64,000 bases of DNA from Paenibacillus nasutitermitis (GCF_014641075.1 NZ_BMHP01000003.1:682001-746000); one strand, 5' to 3'. Counted from the first letter of the stretch, positions 7,363-16,068 are shown. The notes: a model not told the origin generated them from the sequence alone. Numbers and translations are program-made.

Positions 7363-8499
7363 ATGCCCTTCGCTATTTACGTACTGGGTCTCATGATATT
7401 TTCGATGACCACTTCCGAGTTCATGGTGGCCGGGATGATGTCTTCGCTTTCGGAGGAATTCGGGGTATCTGTCGCGGCCGTCGGCTATCTTATTTCCGCT
7501 TATGCCGCAGGCATGATTATTGGAGGTCCCCTGTTAACGGTCGGACTATTAAAGGTTTCCCGCAAACAAGCCTTGCTGTTACTGGCTGTAATCTTCCTTG
7601 CAGGGCAAACTCTTGGCGCATTAGCCGCAAGCTACGAGGTCATGATGGCTGCCAGAATCATTACCGGCATTTCTTCAGCGGCCTGCTTCGGCGTTTCGCT
7701 AGCTATCTCCTTTGAGCTTGTCAGTCCTCATTCACGCGGCCGGGCTGCTTCAATCGTCCTTGGGGGTTTAATGGTCGCCACCGCGGTAGGGCTGCCGTTG
7801 GCCATGTTGTTCGACCAGCATTTTGGTTGGCGTTCCAGTTTTTGGGCAGTTGATTTATTGGTTCTTGCATCCGGATTAATTGCGTTCTGGGTTATTCCAC
7901 TATCTTCAAGACCGGAATCCATCGGTATAAGGAGCGAACTGACTGCTTTTGGGAATCGAAACCTTTGGGCAGCGTATGCAACCAGCATGTTAATTATAGG
8001 CGCTACGTTTGCTGCATTCAGTTATTTCTCACCCATCTTGGTTGAATTGGCCGGTTTCACCACGGGGGTGGTTCCGCTTCTCTTGGGTATATATGGAGCG
8101 GCTACCGTTATCGGCAATATTATTACCGGCAGATTTTCCGATCATTACACGATGCCTATTCACATCATCGGACTCGTCACTCTAACCGCTGCGTTATTCA
8201 TATTTGGGCTCTTTGCTCACAATCAGACCGTTGCTCTCATTGCCGTCATCGTAATCGGTTTAGTGGGGGTTCCCCTGAATCCAGCTATGTCCACCCGGAT
8301 CACGCGGATTGCCGGCACCGGAACATTAGTTACAACGGTACATGGCTCCGTTATCAGTCTCGGCGTTGTTGTCGGTTCCTCAATCGGCGCACTTACGATC
8401 GACGCCGGATACGGCCTCTCGTCACCTTTGTGGGTTGGTGCCCTATTAGCAGTTCTTGGCTTGCTGTCGCTGTTCCCCTTCTTGCAGAAAAAGAGTTAA
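7363..8499 (+). CDS. MFS transporter (AraJ/Cmr-like efflux family)
   Basis: A 378-residue, 12-segment MFS protein. The opening YVLGLMIFSMTTSEFMVAGM followed by MSSLSEEFGVS is characteristic of the DHA1 subgroup that contains chloramphenicol, arabinose and purine efflux proteins (AraJ, YdhP, PbuE). A ribosome site AGGAG precedes the ATG by 9 bp. The gene follows a TetR gene and carries an operator-like dyad in its leader. Inference: a TetR-controlled exporter of a hydrophobic or sugar-like toxic compound. The protein is slightly short at the C-terminus compared with 390-400 residues in the family but ends in a normal basic tail (FLQKKS). Confidence 0.85.
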   Translation: MPFAIYVLGLMIFSMTTSEFMVAGMMSSLSEEFGVSVAAVGYLISAYAAGMIIGGPLLTVGLLKVSRKQALLLLAVIFLAGQTLGALAASYEVMMAARIITGISSAACFGVSLAISFELVSPHSRGRAASIVLGGLMVATAVGLPLAMLFDQHFGWRSSFWAVDLLVLASGLIAFWVIPLSSRPESIGIRSELTAFGNRNLWAAYATSMLIIGATFAAFSYFSPILVELAGFTTGVVPLLLGIYGAATVIGNIITGRFSDHYTMPIHIIGLVTLTAALFIFGLFAHNQTVALIAVIVIGLVGVPLNPAMSTRITRIAGTGTLVTTVHGSVISLGVVVGSSIGALTIDAGYGLSSPLWVGALLAVLGLLSLFPFLQKKS

Positions 8500-8785
8500 T
8501 CCTCTTCCCCGGAATTCCTGCAGGTGGCTTAACCGCCACCCTCCTCAATGGGCATGAACAACAAACAGGCTTTGCAATTATGAAATAATCATGTATGAAT
8601 CAATTTTCATAATTAGGGAAAATCGCTATATGAAATTGATTCGTATATAAAAATAATTCATCATGTATATGTTATTCATATTTTCCATAGGAACTGCCCC
8701 ATGATAATCTATACAAGTCAGAAATCAGACTGGTATTCAATTCCCTGGTTTCATTGTTGTTCCATAGAGGAGATCAAGATCATAG
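8500..8785. promoter_or_regulatory. AT-rich intergenic region with inverted repeat upstream of third MFS gene
   Basis: A small hairpin (GGTGGC/GCCACC near 8523-8540) follows the previous MFS gene but lacks a T-run. From 8595 to 8646 there is a large imperfect inverted repeat: GAATCAATTTTCATA pairs with TATGAAATTGATTC around the sequence ATTAGGGAAAATCGC. It could bind a dimeric regulator such as the nearby LysR protein or form a leader stem. No gene is visible here. Confidence 0.4.
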
Positions 8786-9973
8786 ATGCTGCCAAAATCA
8801 GCTTTTCCATTACTGCTAATAAATATGTTTCTTGCTAATCTAAGCATGGGTCTTGTCATTCCGATCGTGCCGGAGCTTCTCAGGGAGTTTTCCGCAAGCG
8901 GTCAGGCTGCGGGATATTTGGTCTCCAGCTTCGGTTTGACTCAGTTTCTATTCTCGCCTCTTGCGGGCAATTTGTCAGATCGTTACGGCCGTAAACCGAT
9001 GATTATTACTGGCCTGATCTTGTTCGCCATCTCTAATTTGCTGGCGGCATTAGCAGGCGATCTAACTTTATTATTTGTGTCGCGGTTGATTGGCGGAATA
9101 GGCTCGGCCGCCTTGATCCCGCCCATTATCGCGTATATTGCCGATATTACAGCAGATGATAAGCGCAGCAAGGCGATGTCATGGTTAGGGGCGTCGATGA
9201 CCTCGGGATTTATTATCGGTCCGGGGATCGGTGGATTGCTGGCGGAATGGGGCATCAAGATGCCATTCTTCGCATCTGCCTGTGTGGGATTGCTGGCGAT
9301 GATCTGCAGTCTGTGGGGACTGCCTGAATCGCTGTCGGCGGACATTCGCCAGATGCGACGGGAACTGAAGGAGAAGAGGGACAATATTTTTCGTCAAATT
9401 GCGCTTTCGGTCCGATCCCGGTATTTCATCCTGCTGCTCATTGTTTTCGCAATGACCTTCGGATTAACGCATTTTGAAGCGATTTTCCCGCTTTTTGTCG
9501 TACAGGTATACGGATTCACGACGCGTCAAATTGCTATTTTGCTTACCGTGTGTTCGCTTATCGGCACCTTGAATCAACTTGTGTTGACGGACCGGATCAC
9601 ACAACGGTTCGGGGAACAACGCGTTATCGCTTCCATGTTATTGCTATCGGCGGTATCGCTCGTGTTCTTGTTATTTTCCGGCAATTACTATTATGTCATG
9701 GGGATCATGATGCTATTTTTTACGTTCAATAATATTTTGCGTCCCGTGATCAACACCCTGCTGTCCAAAGCGGCCGGGGAGGATCAAGGATTTGTGGCAG
9801 GGATGAATAATGCCTATACAAGTCTGGGGACGATCTTCGGACCGATGCTGGCAGGTATTTTATTTGAATTCCATGTTGGCTTGCCTTACCTGTTTGGCGC
9901 ATTTGTACTGCTCGTGAGCAGCGTCGTATCGGTTAAGCGGTTGAGAAGAGGACTGAAGGCTAAAGCTTCTTAA
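8786..9973 (+). CDS. MFS multidrug efflux transporter (NorA/Bmr/Blt-like)
   Basis: A 395-residue MFS protein with 12 membrane segments. Signature features include motif A GNLSDRYGRKPMIITGL, the motif C-like stretch MSWLGASMTSGFIIGPGIGG and GGIGSAALIPPIIAYIADIT, all close to Bmr/Blt/NorA drug:proton antiporters. An AGAGGAG ribosome site lies 12 bp before the ATG. It ends only 13 bp from the convergent LysR gene and shares with it a terminator stem built into both coding ends. The substrate is inferred from family only: cationic dyes, quinolones and similar hydrophobic drugs. Confidence 0.88.
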   Translation: MLPKSAFPLLLINMFLANLSMGLVIPIVPELLREFSASGQAAGYLVSSFGLTQFLFSPLAGNLSDRYGRKPMIITGLILFAISNLLAALAGDLTLLFVSRLIGGIGSAALIPPIIAYIADITADDKRSKAMSWLGASMTSGFIIGPGIGGLLAEWGIKMPFFASACVGLLAMICSLWGLPESLSADIRQMRRELKEKRDNIFRQIALSVRSRYFILLLIVFAMTFGLTHFEAIFPLFVVQVYGFTTRQIAILLTVCSLIGTLNQLVLTDRITQRFGEQRVIASMLLLSAVSLVFLLFSGNYYYVMGIMMLFFTFNNILRPVINTLLSKAAGEDQGFVAGMNNAYTSLGTIFGPMLAGILFEFHVGLPYLFGAFVLLVSSVVSVKRLRRGLKAKAS

Positions 9974-9997
9974 CCGTCTCCAGCCTTTAGTCCTCTT
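9946..9997. terminator. Bidirectional terminator shared by convergent MFS and LysR genes
   Basis: AAGAGGACT-G-AAGGCT at 9947-9961 pairs with AGCCTT-T-AGTCCTCTT at 9982-9997 with one mismatch. The stem is formed by the last codons of both genes and is flanked by T-rich and A-rich sequence, so it can stop transcription from both sides. Confidence 0.7.
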
Positions 9998-10904
9998 TCC
10001 TGTAGGTATAAGGCTGTAGATGCCTTTCTCTCTCTTCATATAACGCAATAAAGTTTTGCGCCGTTTTGGATAAGCGGTGATTTTTCAGCCATATTAATCC
10101 AAGTGGGGATGACAACTCAACTGCCGGGGAAATTTTGTGAGCATGGATAGCATGTCCATTATGCCGGTTCAGCAGTGTTTCCGGCACAATCGATGAACAA
10201 AACTCCGTCGAAACCAAATCCATCAAAAGCAGGATGTCGGAACATTCGCCGGCTATATGGGGATGCAGATGGAACCTGGAGAATGCTTCCAAAATTAAAT
10301 AATGCACGCCCAACCCCTGTGTGCTTGGCAATAAGAGCCGTTCGCGGGCAATGTCCGTGAGCGAAACTTCCTGTCCGAACCGTTTCTGATTCCGGGATGT
10401 AATGAAATAGAACGGTTCCGTATACAGATGAAGGACCGTAAAATCATCCAAAACAAGCGGCAATCGAACGAATGCCAGTTCAATCTCCCGGCTCCGCACT
10501 AGTTGGCAAAGATGGGCGGACTCGTTTTGCTGAATCTTATAGGTCACCCTCGGATATTGTTCTTGAAATCGATGAAGAATTTCGGGCAAACGCGCAACCG
10601 AAAATGTATTCACACCTATCGCCAGTCTGCCGTTCGCTCCGTTTTCGACTTCCCGTACTTCCATTTTTGCTTCTTCCATTAATTGATCCATCTGCAAAGC
10701 GTACCTGTATAAGGTCTTCCCGGCATCCGTTACTTCCAAAGACTTCCCGTCTCTCTCCACCAGGATAGCGCCAAGTTCATTTTCCATTTCCTTCAATTGC
10801 TGACTTAATGGCGGTTGAGAGATATGCAGTCGCCTCGCCGCTGCGGATATGCTCTTCTCTTCCACAATCGCGATAAAATATCGCAGTTTTCGAATATCCA
10901 TCAT
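9987..10904 (-). CDS. LysR-family transcriptional regulator
   Basis: A 305-residue LysR protein. The N-terminal helix-turn-helix (MDIRKLRYFIAIVEEKSISA then AARRLHISQPPLSQQLKEME) is textbook and is followed by the linker helix and a substrate-binding domain of about 200 residues. The ATG at 10902-10904 has AAGGAG 8 bp upstream; a second ATG follows directly. The gene is divergent from the ankyrin lipoprotein/deaminase pair across a 117-bp AT-rich spacer with ATATG/CATAT dyads, so those genes are its likely targets. It is convergent with an MFS pump. The sequence QPPLSQQLKEME and the overall form resemble the CysL/GltC-like branch; the ligand is unknown. Confidence 0.92.
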   Translation of the reverse strand: MMDIRKLRYFIAIVEEKSISAAARRLHISQPPLSQQLKEMENELGAILVERDGKSLEVTDAGKTLYRYALQMDQLMEEAKMEVREVENGANGRLAIGVNTFSVARLPEILHRFQEQYPRVTYKIQQNESAHLCQLVRSREIELAFVRLPLVLDDFTVLHLYTEPFYFITSRNQKRFGQEVSLTDIARERLLLPSTQGLGVHYLILEAFSRFHLHPHIAGECSDILLLMDLVSTEFCSSIVPETLLNRHNGHAIHAHKISPAVELSSPLGLIWLKNHRLSKTAQNFIALYEERERHLQPYTYRKED

Positions 10905-11021
10905 CCAAACCACTCCTTATCTATATGAAAAACATATGGATATTTTACTTTATATATAATTTTCATGTGATTGCTTTCATGGTAGCATATTAAAGGAACA
11001 AAAGAAAAAGGGGGCCTATCG

Positions 11022-11711
11022 ATGTATCGCCTCTTGGTGATTGTATTTGTTGTATGGCTTTCCGCGTGCCAAAGTGTATCGAATGGATCCCAATTTAATC
11101 AAAAGAAGGTGGAAATCATGAACCAGCAATTGATTGCGTCATCGGAGAAAGGTGATACGGATCAAGTTCTCAAGCTGCTTCAAGGCGGAGCGGACATCAA
11201 CGCAACGGATGGAAACGGCAGAACGGCCGTCTTGGCGGCAAGCAGGAACCAGCATACAGAAACGGTAAAGGTATTGATCCAAAAAGGAGCGGACATTAAC
11301 TTGCGCGACAACAGCTTGGATAATGTGCTACTATATGCCGGCGCGTCCGGGTATCTCGACATTGTTCGGCTTGCGATTGAAGCCGGCGCCGATACAAAAC
11401 TGACGAACCGCTTTGGAGGCACCGCACTCATTCCGGCATCGGATCGCGGTCATGTCGAGGTTGTTCAGGAATTGCTCACGAATTCCGATGTCGATATCAA
11501 TCACATCAACAATTTACACTGGACGGCATTATTGGAAGCGGTCATTTTGGGCGATGGCGGCGAGAGGCATCAGAAAATCGTACAGCTGCTTGTCGATCAT
11601 GGAGCAGATGTAAATATTGCTGACCGTGACGGGGTCACGCCACTACAGCATGCACAGAAAAGCGGGTACAGGGCCATTGAAACGATTCTCATAGGGGCGG
11701 GGGCAAAATAA
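11022..11711 (+). CDS. Ankyrin-repeat lipoprotein
   Basis: A 229-residue exported protein. The N-terminus MYRLLVIVFVVWLSAC is a lipoprotein signal peptide with lipobox LSAC, so it should be tethered to the outer face of the membrane. Residues of about 35-229 form five to six ankyrin repeats, seen in recurring units such as LLQGGADINATDGNGRTAVL, LIQKGADINLRDN, LAIEAGADTKLTNRFGGTAL and LVDHGADVNIADRDGVTPLQ. Ankyrin repeats bind other proteins. An internal ATG (MNQQLIASSEKGD) with its own AAGGTGG site would give a cytoplasmic form without the signal peptide, which is worth noting. It is 1 bp upstream of the deaminase gene and divergent from the LysR gene. Confidence 0.85.
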   Translation: MYRLLVIVFVVWLSACQSVSNGSQFNQKKVEIMNQQLIASSEKGDTDQVLKLLQGGADINATDGNGRTAVLAASRNQHTETVKVLIQKGADINLRDNSLDNVLLYAGASGYLDIVRLAIEAGADTKLTNRFGGTALIPASDRGHVEVVQELLTNSDVDINHINNLHWTALLEAVILGDGGERHQKIVQLLVDHGADVNIADRDGVTPLQHAQKSGYRAIETILIGAGAK

Positions 11712-11712
11712 C

Positions 11713-12195
11713 TTGATAAACGATACAGATCTTAACCATTTGCGTCGCTGTATTGAACTGGCAAGGGCAGCTTTGGAAGTTGGGGACGAGCCCTTCGGTT
11801 CCGTCCTGGTCTCCGCCAATGGAGAACGGCTTGCTGAAGACCACAACCATGTTGCCGGCGGCGACCATACCCAGCACCCTGAGTTTGCTTTGGCACGCTG
11901 GGCAGCCGGGAACATGACAGCTGAGGAACGAAGCAAGGCGACTGTATATACATCGGGCGAACACTGCCCGATGTGTGCCGCCGCCCACGGCTGGGTTGGA
12001 TTAGGCAGGATCGTTTATGCCAGCTCCACCGAACAGCTGGTGCAATGGCTGCATGAAATGGGAGTTGCCGCATCGCGTGTTCGCAGTCTTCCGATTCAAG
12101 CTGTTATCCGCGATACTCCAATCGACGGTCCTGTTCCCGAGCTTGCAGAGCAAGTTCGCGAGCTCCATCGACTTTTTCACCTGCCAATGGAGTGA
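11713..12195 (+). CDS. Nucleoside/guanine deaminase-like zinc enzyme
   Basis: A 160-residue protein of the cytidine/deoxycytidylate deaminase fold. The zinc site and catalytic glutamate are present as HPEFALAR (His and proton-shuttle Glu) and GEHCPMCAAA (two Cys). In most relatives the first motif is HAE and the second PCxMC; here they are HPE and HCPMC, as seen in a branch of guanine- or cytosine-deaminase-like proteins. Translation seems to begin at the TTG at 11713, just 1 bp after the ankyrin stop, giving tight coupling. With the divergent LysR gene this makes a three-gene unit. The exact base or nucleoside substrate cannot be read from sequence. Confidence 0.85.
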   Translation: MINDTDLNHLRRCIELARAALEVGDEPFGSVLVSANGERLAEDHNHVAGGDHTQHPEFALARWAAGNMTAEERSKATVYTSGEHCPMCAAAHGWVGLGRIVYASSTEQLVQWLHEMGVAASRVRSLPIQAVIRDTPIDGPVPELAEQVRELHRLFHLPME

Positions 12196-12622
12196 ACACG
12201 TACCGCCTCAAGAAACGTAAACAAAGCAGAACCCCTTTCCTTCCGCAGGCAGGTTGTCCTATGCTTATCGGCTATACGAGCCTCTCGGGCTCCCTCCCTG
12301 CAAATTTTGCACCCATTTTAAGAGGAGCATCCCACCGCTCATGAGCGATGATTGACGTTGTTGACTTAGAGAATAGAAAAATACATCACCCGGGGCACGT
12401 GGCCCACATGATGATGTATTCAAGATCCGCATACTGCTCCGGTATCGCTCAACCATCGTACATTTATTCAAAATGTCCCGAACAATTACCGCATTATCTT
12501 GAGTAATGCAAGAAAAAATTTCATCCATTCTTTGCATACGATTGGAAGAAGAAAGCCGTGGATGACGGGGCTGATGGAACAGCGTGGTTTGAGCCTAGGA
12601 AAGTCATGTCCCTGTGGCCAGG
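12196..12622. other. 427-bp region with no convincing gene
   Basis: Open frames exist on both strands (12265-12537 leftward, 12499-12705 rightward) but have no good ribosome sites or family features, and one runs through a terminator stem. A GAGCC/GGGCTC mini-hairpin lies near 12278-12292. The terminator at 12380-12425 belongs to the leftward genes. Low-complexity fragments around 12540-12640 could be remains of a lost gene, but I cannot identify it. Confidence 0.5.
12380..12425 (-). terminator. Leftward terminator-like stem loop
   Basis: On the leftward strand AATACATCA and TGATGTATT form a 9-bp stem around a GC-rich loop that can fold further (GGGCC...), followed by TTTTTC. It lies about 200 bp downstream of the leftward membrane-protein genes ending at 12623. 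Confidence 0.5.
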
Positions 12623-13648
12623 TCAAACCGAACGTTCAAAACCTGCGCTTAACCCTCCCGCAATATCTGCTTCTCCCTTCCGCCTTAGATGGTAGGCTAA
12701 AGTAGCCAAGCCAAGCGCCAACCCCCAGATAGGCCATGTAAGCTCAGGGGCATAGGTAGCTATATTCCCTTCCGGAAAAGCCCCTTTTATCCAAAGACGG
12801 TTATACATCAGACCTGTTATAAAGACAACAATGGAAATGAACGTCGCAGGTATAATCGCCATCGTAGGCGGGACCCGCTTGCCGGAAACGAAGGGGAACC
12901 ATCGAGGAAATATCTCACCCCATCGGCTGATCAGACCTAAAGTTAAAACGGCTCCCACTGCCCCAGTCGTTCCAAGCGCCGCTCCGAATAACCATATGCC
13001 TGGAGTGTCTTGTGCCTCTTCGATCAGAAACGCTTTGCTAACTCCTAAAGGGATATTAAATGCCCATGCCCAGCGAGTCAATGAGTAAATGAGCGGTAGG
13101 GACACGGCTGTGTAGGTTGCCCACTTTCCCCATCTTTCAATAGCTGCCGGCTCGAGCCATTTTGAAACTTTCTCGGCACGTCCACTATCTTCTTTCCTTC
13201 TTTTCTTCATATAAGTGATGGCAGTACTTCCCCAAAGAATACCTCCTCCCAGACAAAGAAACTGGTTGATCGAAGGCCAATCCAAAAATTCAAATTTTAA
13301 GAGCAGTACATAAGCGACAAGTGCAAGTACCCTATAGTCACAAACCACACATACAATTACAATAACAAAACTCCATGAAATGAATTGAGGGATGATTCGA
13401 GGAATATTCCCCCCACCCCAAGTTCCAATGATGAGCAATGCATTAATAACTCCGATCAAGCCCGCGATGGCAATGACAAGTGCACCACCCTCTGCCTGTA
13501 CGTTAGCAAGCATAGATACATCAGTACCTAGCGGATCTCCTGCTCCAAAAGGAAACCCCTTCCCGCCCATTAGCCAGAATAACCCTAGCACCCCGTATAG
13601 CAAAGACCACAACAATGCACCATAACCTGATATGATTTTATTCTTCAT
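12623..13648 (-). CDS. Multi-pass membrane protein of unknown function, tandem paralogue A
   Basis: A 341-residue integral membrane protein with about eight hydrophobic segments. The two halves look alike: WSLLYGVLGLFWLMGGKGFPFG in the first and YSLTRWAWAFNIPLG in the second, suggesting an internal duplication of a four-helix unit, reminiscent of DUF3995-type proteins (tentative). The next gene upstream is a clear paralogue sharing RWGKWATYTA, NQFLC-GG-LW, RWGEIFPRW and WPIWG-ALG-TLAY. The 27-bp gap between the two genes indicates an operon. Start ATG at 13646-13648 with GGGGGA 8 bp upstream. The pair lies just downstream of a two-component system, which may control it. No catalytic motif is visible; transport or sensing is possible but unproven. 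Confidence 0.6.
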   Translation of the reverse strand: MKNKIISGYGALLWSLLYGVLGLFWLMGGKGFPFGAGDPLGTDVSMLANVQAEGGALVIAIAGLIGVINALLIIGTWGGGNIPRIIPQFISWSFVIVIVCVVCDYRVLALVAYVLLLKFEFLDWPSINQFLCLGGGILWGSTAITYMKKRRKEDSGRAEKVSKWLEPAAIERWGKWATYTAVSLPLIYSLTRWAWAFNIPLGVSKAFLIEEAQDTPGIWLFGAALGTTGAVGAVLTLGLISRWGEIFPRWFPFVSGKRVPPTMAIIPATFISIVVFITGLMYNRLWIKGAFPEGNIATYAPELTWPIWGLALGLATLAYHLRRKGEADIAGGLSAGFERSV

Positions 13649-13675
13649 CCTGTTATCCCCCTATTCAATGATTCG

Positions 13676-14767
13676 TTATGATTTTTCACAACTCGTACAC
13701 TTACCGCGTCTTCGGTAATAATAAGCCAGCGTCCCCGTGCCCAGCGCAATACCCCATATTGGCCACCAGGCCATGGGATCCAACAACAATCCGAAACCGT
13801 TTTTTGCATGCATGTGGATGACCGTCAGCCCGCATGTGGTGATAAAGACCGCAACAATCGATGCAGGAACGATTGCTAAAGCTAGAGGAACTGGTTTGCC
13901 TGACAATCCAATCATCCAACGAGGGAAAATTTCACCCCATCTCTTAATCAACCCCAGGGTTAGTAATCCACCGCAAGCCCCAATCGATGCCAATGCAGCT
14001 CCTGCCAACCATAATCCCGTCTCATGCAAAGATCGTAAAGCCTCTTGATCGATACCGAAAGGGATGCCCAGCGCCCAAAGCCATCGCATGATCGAATAGG
14101 CAAACGGCAATATAAATGCAGTATAAGTAGCCCACTTCCCCCATCTCGCCGCCGTGTTTCGCGACTTCCAGCCGTGGTCTGACGTTTCTGTATGGGAGCA
14201 TCCGCAGCTTAGGCACGAGCCACGAATGAGACGCAGATAAGAAATCGCCGTGCCCAGCCATAGGAATCCTCCAACCATACAGAGGAACTGATTGAGTACA
14301 GGCCATGGTAGTGCTGTCTCTATGAAATTCACAGGCGGCCAGCCAAATGGAGCGCCAACAATAACGATAGGTATATATGCGAAAGCGGTTATAGCTCTTG
14401 AATCCGGAATGACAATAAGCAGGAAAACAAAATTGGCCCATGCGTACACAAGTGGCCCCCATAGCAGCCATTTTCGATTAAACTTCCGAGCAATCATTGC
14501 TCCTATGACAGCACCCAAAAAGCCCCACACAGCAAGGGATAAAGAACCCGGTTTCGCTTGGAGGTTCCCCAGAAACGAGTTATAATGATGCGGATCACCC
14601 TCTCCGAATGGATATCCTACTCCTGTCAGCGTCCAATAAACAGCCATTATTCCGTATAGAAGTGACCAGGCTGCAGCCGCATAAGCAATCCATGATGGCC
14701 ATTTCCTTAGCCATAGGTATGAGCTGTGACTCTTCACTACATTTGTATTCTTCACGTCTTTTTTCAC
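13676..14767 (-). CDS. Multi-pass membrane protein of unknown function, tandem paralogue B
   Basis: A 363-residue membrane protein, paralogous along its whole length to the protein encoded next to it. It differs by two cysteine-rich pieces: GSCLSCGCSHTETSDH in the central cytoplasmic loop and a C-terminal KCTSCEKS. Together these six cysteines and a nearby histidine could bind a metal; paralogue A lacks them. The start is most likely the GTG at 14765-14767 with AAGGAG 9 bp upstream; a TTG three codons earlier is too close to that site. Order B then A, 27 bp apart, gives a two-gene operon downstream of the response regulator/kinase genes. Confidence 0.6.
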   Translation of the reverse strand: MKKDVKNTNVVKSHSSYLWLRKWPSWIAYAAAAWSLLYGIMAVYWTLTGVGYPFGEGDPHHYNSFLGNLQAKPGSLSLAVWGFLGAVIGAMIARKFNRKWLLWGPLVYAWANFVFLLIVIPDSRAITAFAYIPIVIVGAPFGWPPVNFIETALPWPVLNQFLCMVGGFLWLGTAISYLRLIRGSCLSCGCSHTETSDHGWKSRNTAARWGKWATYTAFILPFAYSIMRWLWALGIPFGIDQEALRSLHETGLWLAGAALASIGACGGLLTLGLIKRWGEIFPRWMIGLSGKPVPLALAIVPASIVAVFITTCGLTVIHMHAKNGFGLLLDPMAWWPIWGIALGTGTLAYYYRRRGKCTSCEKS

Positions 14768-14844
14768 TAGTTTCAACTCCTTCTATATATTTGATATAAT
14801 TGATATCGTTTTCTACCAACCACAACTTGTTATACGTGCACAAA

Positions 14845-14874
14845 AATACCCGCATGCTTTATAGGCAGCGGGTT
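14845..14874 (-). terminator. Terminator after the histidine kinase gene
   Basis: On the leftward strand ACCCGCTGC pairs with GCA-T-GCGGGT, followed by ATTTTTG. It lies 130 bp beyond the kinase stop and before the membrane-protein operon, so the two-component genes and the paralogous pair are probably separate transcripts. An additional CTATAATG/CATTATAG inverted pair lies at 14910-14957. Confidence 0.6.
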
Positions 14875-15000
14875 TGTTCGACACTATCGAATCACACTCG
14901 TGACCGCCCCTATAATGCTCCGGCCGATCATTCATCGACCTGTTAACAACATTATAGCGAGCTCAAGTAAACAGGAGGTAAACGGCAAACTAACGATAGC

Positions 15001-16068
15001 TTAAATCGTTTCTGTAGGTAGTTGTATGGTGATGGATGTCCCTTGGTTCTTCTGACTCCTAATTGTTAGTTCCCCGCCAAGAGCCTGGATAAACTGCCTT
15101 GCGATCGATAGCCCCAGGCCGGAACGCTCGGATGAAGGGGAATTCTGATCAAGATGTTTTTGAGTTGTTTCGTCGAAGCTAAAGCCGATTCCGTTATCCT
15201 CTATGCTTAATTCCACCACTTGAGATTCATTTTGGGTGATACGGATTATGATTTCTGTTCCCGCTGGATTATGAGCAATCGCATTGACTAACAAGTTGCG
15301 CAGGGCTCGTGTCAGCAGTTTCGAATCGCATTTCAACCGAAACCTCTCCAGCTTTGAATCTATGGTCAAGAAGTAATTGGCAGCCCCTGGCGCACTGATG
15401 ACATCTGCAGCGATTCTGCGGACCAGTTCATTCAGATCCACATCTTCTCGCTGTATAGGAATTTGATCATGTACCGTCTCGTTCAGATCTTGGACCAATT
15501 CCCTAAGATGGTCTGCCTTCTGATGGATGATGGACAAAAATTCCTTGCGTTCCTCTTCGCTCCACGGATACCCTTCGTTCATCAGCATGGAGGAATAACC
15601 GGATATATAAGTTAACGGGGTTTTGAGATCATGCGAAATTCCGCTAATCCACTCGTGCTTCACTTGTTCAGCATCTCTTTTATCCTGTTCGTTCTGCTTT
15701 AGTGTTTTTGTTAATGTCATTAAATGATCGAACAATTCCTGATAAAGGGCGTACGGACCTTTAAGTTTACCCGTTTTCTTCTCCGAATGGATGGTTGGCC
15801 AGTGTACGGGAGCCTCATAGATTCCTTTCGCCAGATATCTGACCCATACGATCATATAATAGAAGGGTCTGCCTATATACCAGCCAAAAAAGAGCAGCAC
15901 CAGCATAAACAGAAATCCACCTGATACCAGAACAAACGTTTCGACACTGCCTTCAGTGAGATTCGGAGCAATAAACGCTGAAAACAGAGCCAGCAGCGCA
16001 TAAATGCCCGCAAGCATAAATATAAAAGCCACCAGCAGCTTAAGCGCAATTCGTATCATGAAACTCAT
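15001..16068 (-). CDS. Sensor histidine kinase
   Basis: A 355-residue membrane histidine kinase. Two hydrophobic segments (about residues 5-32 and 44-65) enclose a very short outside loop, so it is probably an intramembrane-sensing type. The HisKA phosphoacceptor is in SGISHDLKTPLTYISGY (about residue 145); the ATP-binding domain shows the N box NLLVNAIAHNP, G1 EDNGIGF and G2 GLGLSIARQ. Its ATG overlaps the response regulator stop (ATGA at 16065-16068) and has GGAGAG upstream inside that gene. Short-loop kinases of this kind often sense cell-envelope stress or cell-wall antibiotics together with a membrane partner; the neighbouring paralogous membrane proteins are candidates. Confidence 0.93.
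   Translation of the reverse strand: MSFMIRIALKLLVAFIFMLAGIYALLALFSAFIAPNLTEGSVETFVLVSGGFLFMLVLLFFGWYIGRPFYYMIVWVRYLAKGIYEAPVHWPTIHSEKKTGKLKGPYALYQELFDHLMTLTKTLKQNEQDKRDAEQVKHEWISGISHDLKTPLTYISGYSSMLMNEGYPWSEEERKEFLSIIHQKADHLRELVQDLNETVHDQIPIQREDVDLNELVRRIAADVISAPGAANYFLTIDSKLERFRLKCDSKLLTRALRNLLVNAIAHNPAGTEIIIRITQNESQVVELSIEDNGIGFSFDETTQKHLDQNSPSSERSGLGLSIARQFIQALGGELTIRSQKNQGTSITIQLPTETI

Noticed and set aside
12265..12537. Leftward 90-codon open frame in the 427-bp gap
   Set aside because: No Shine-Dalgarno sequence, no recognisable family features, and it runs through a terminator-like stem-loop.
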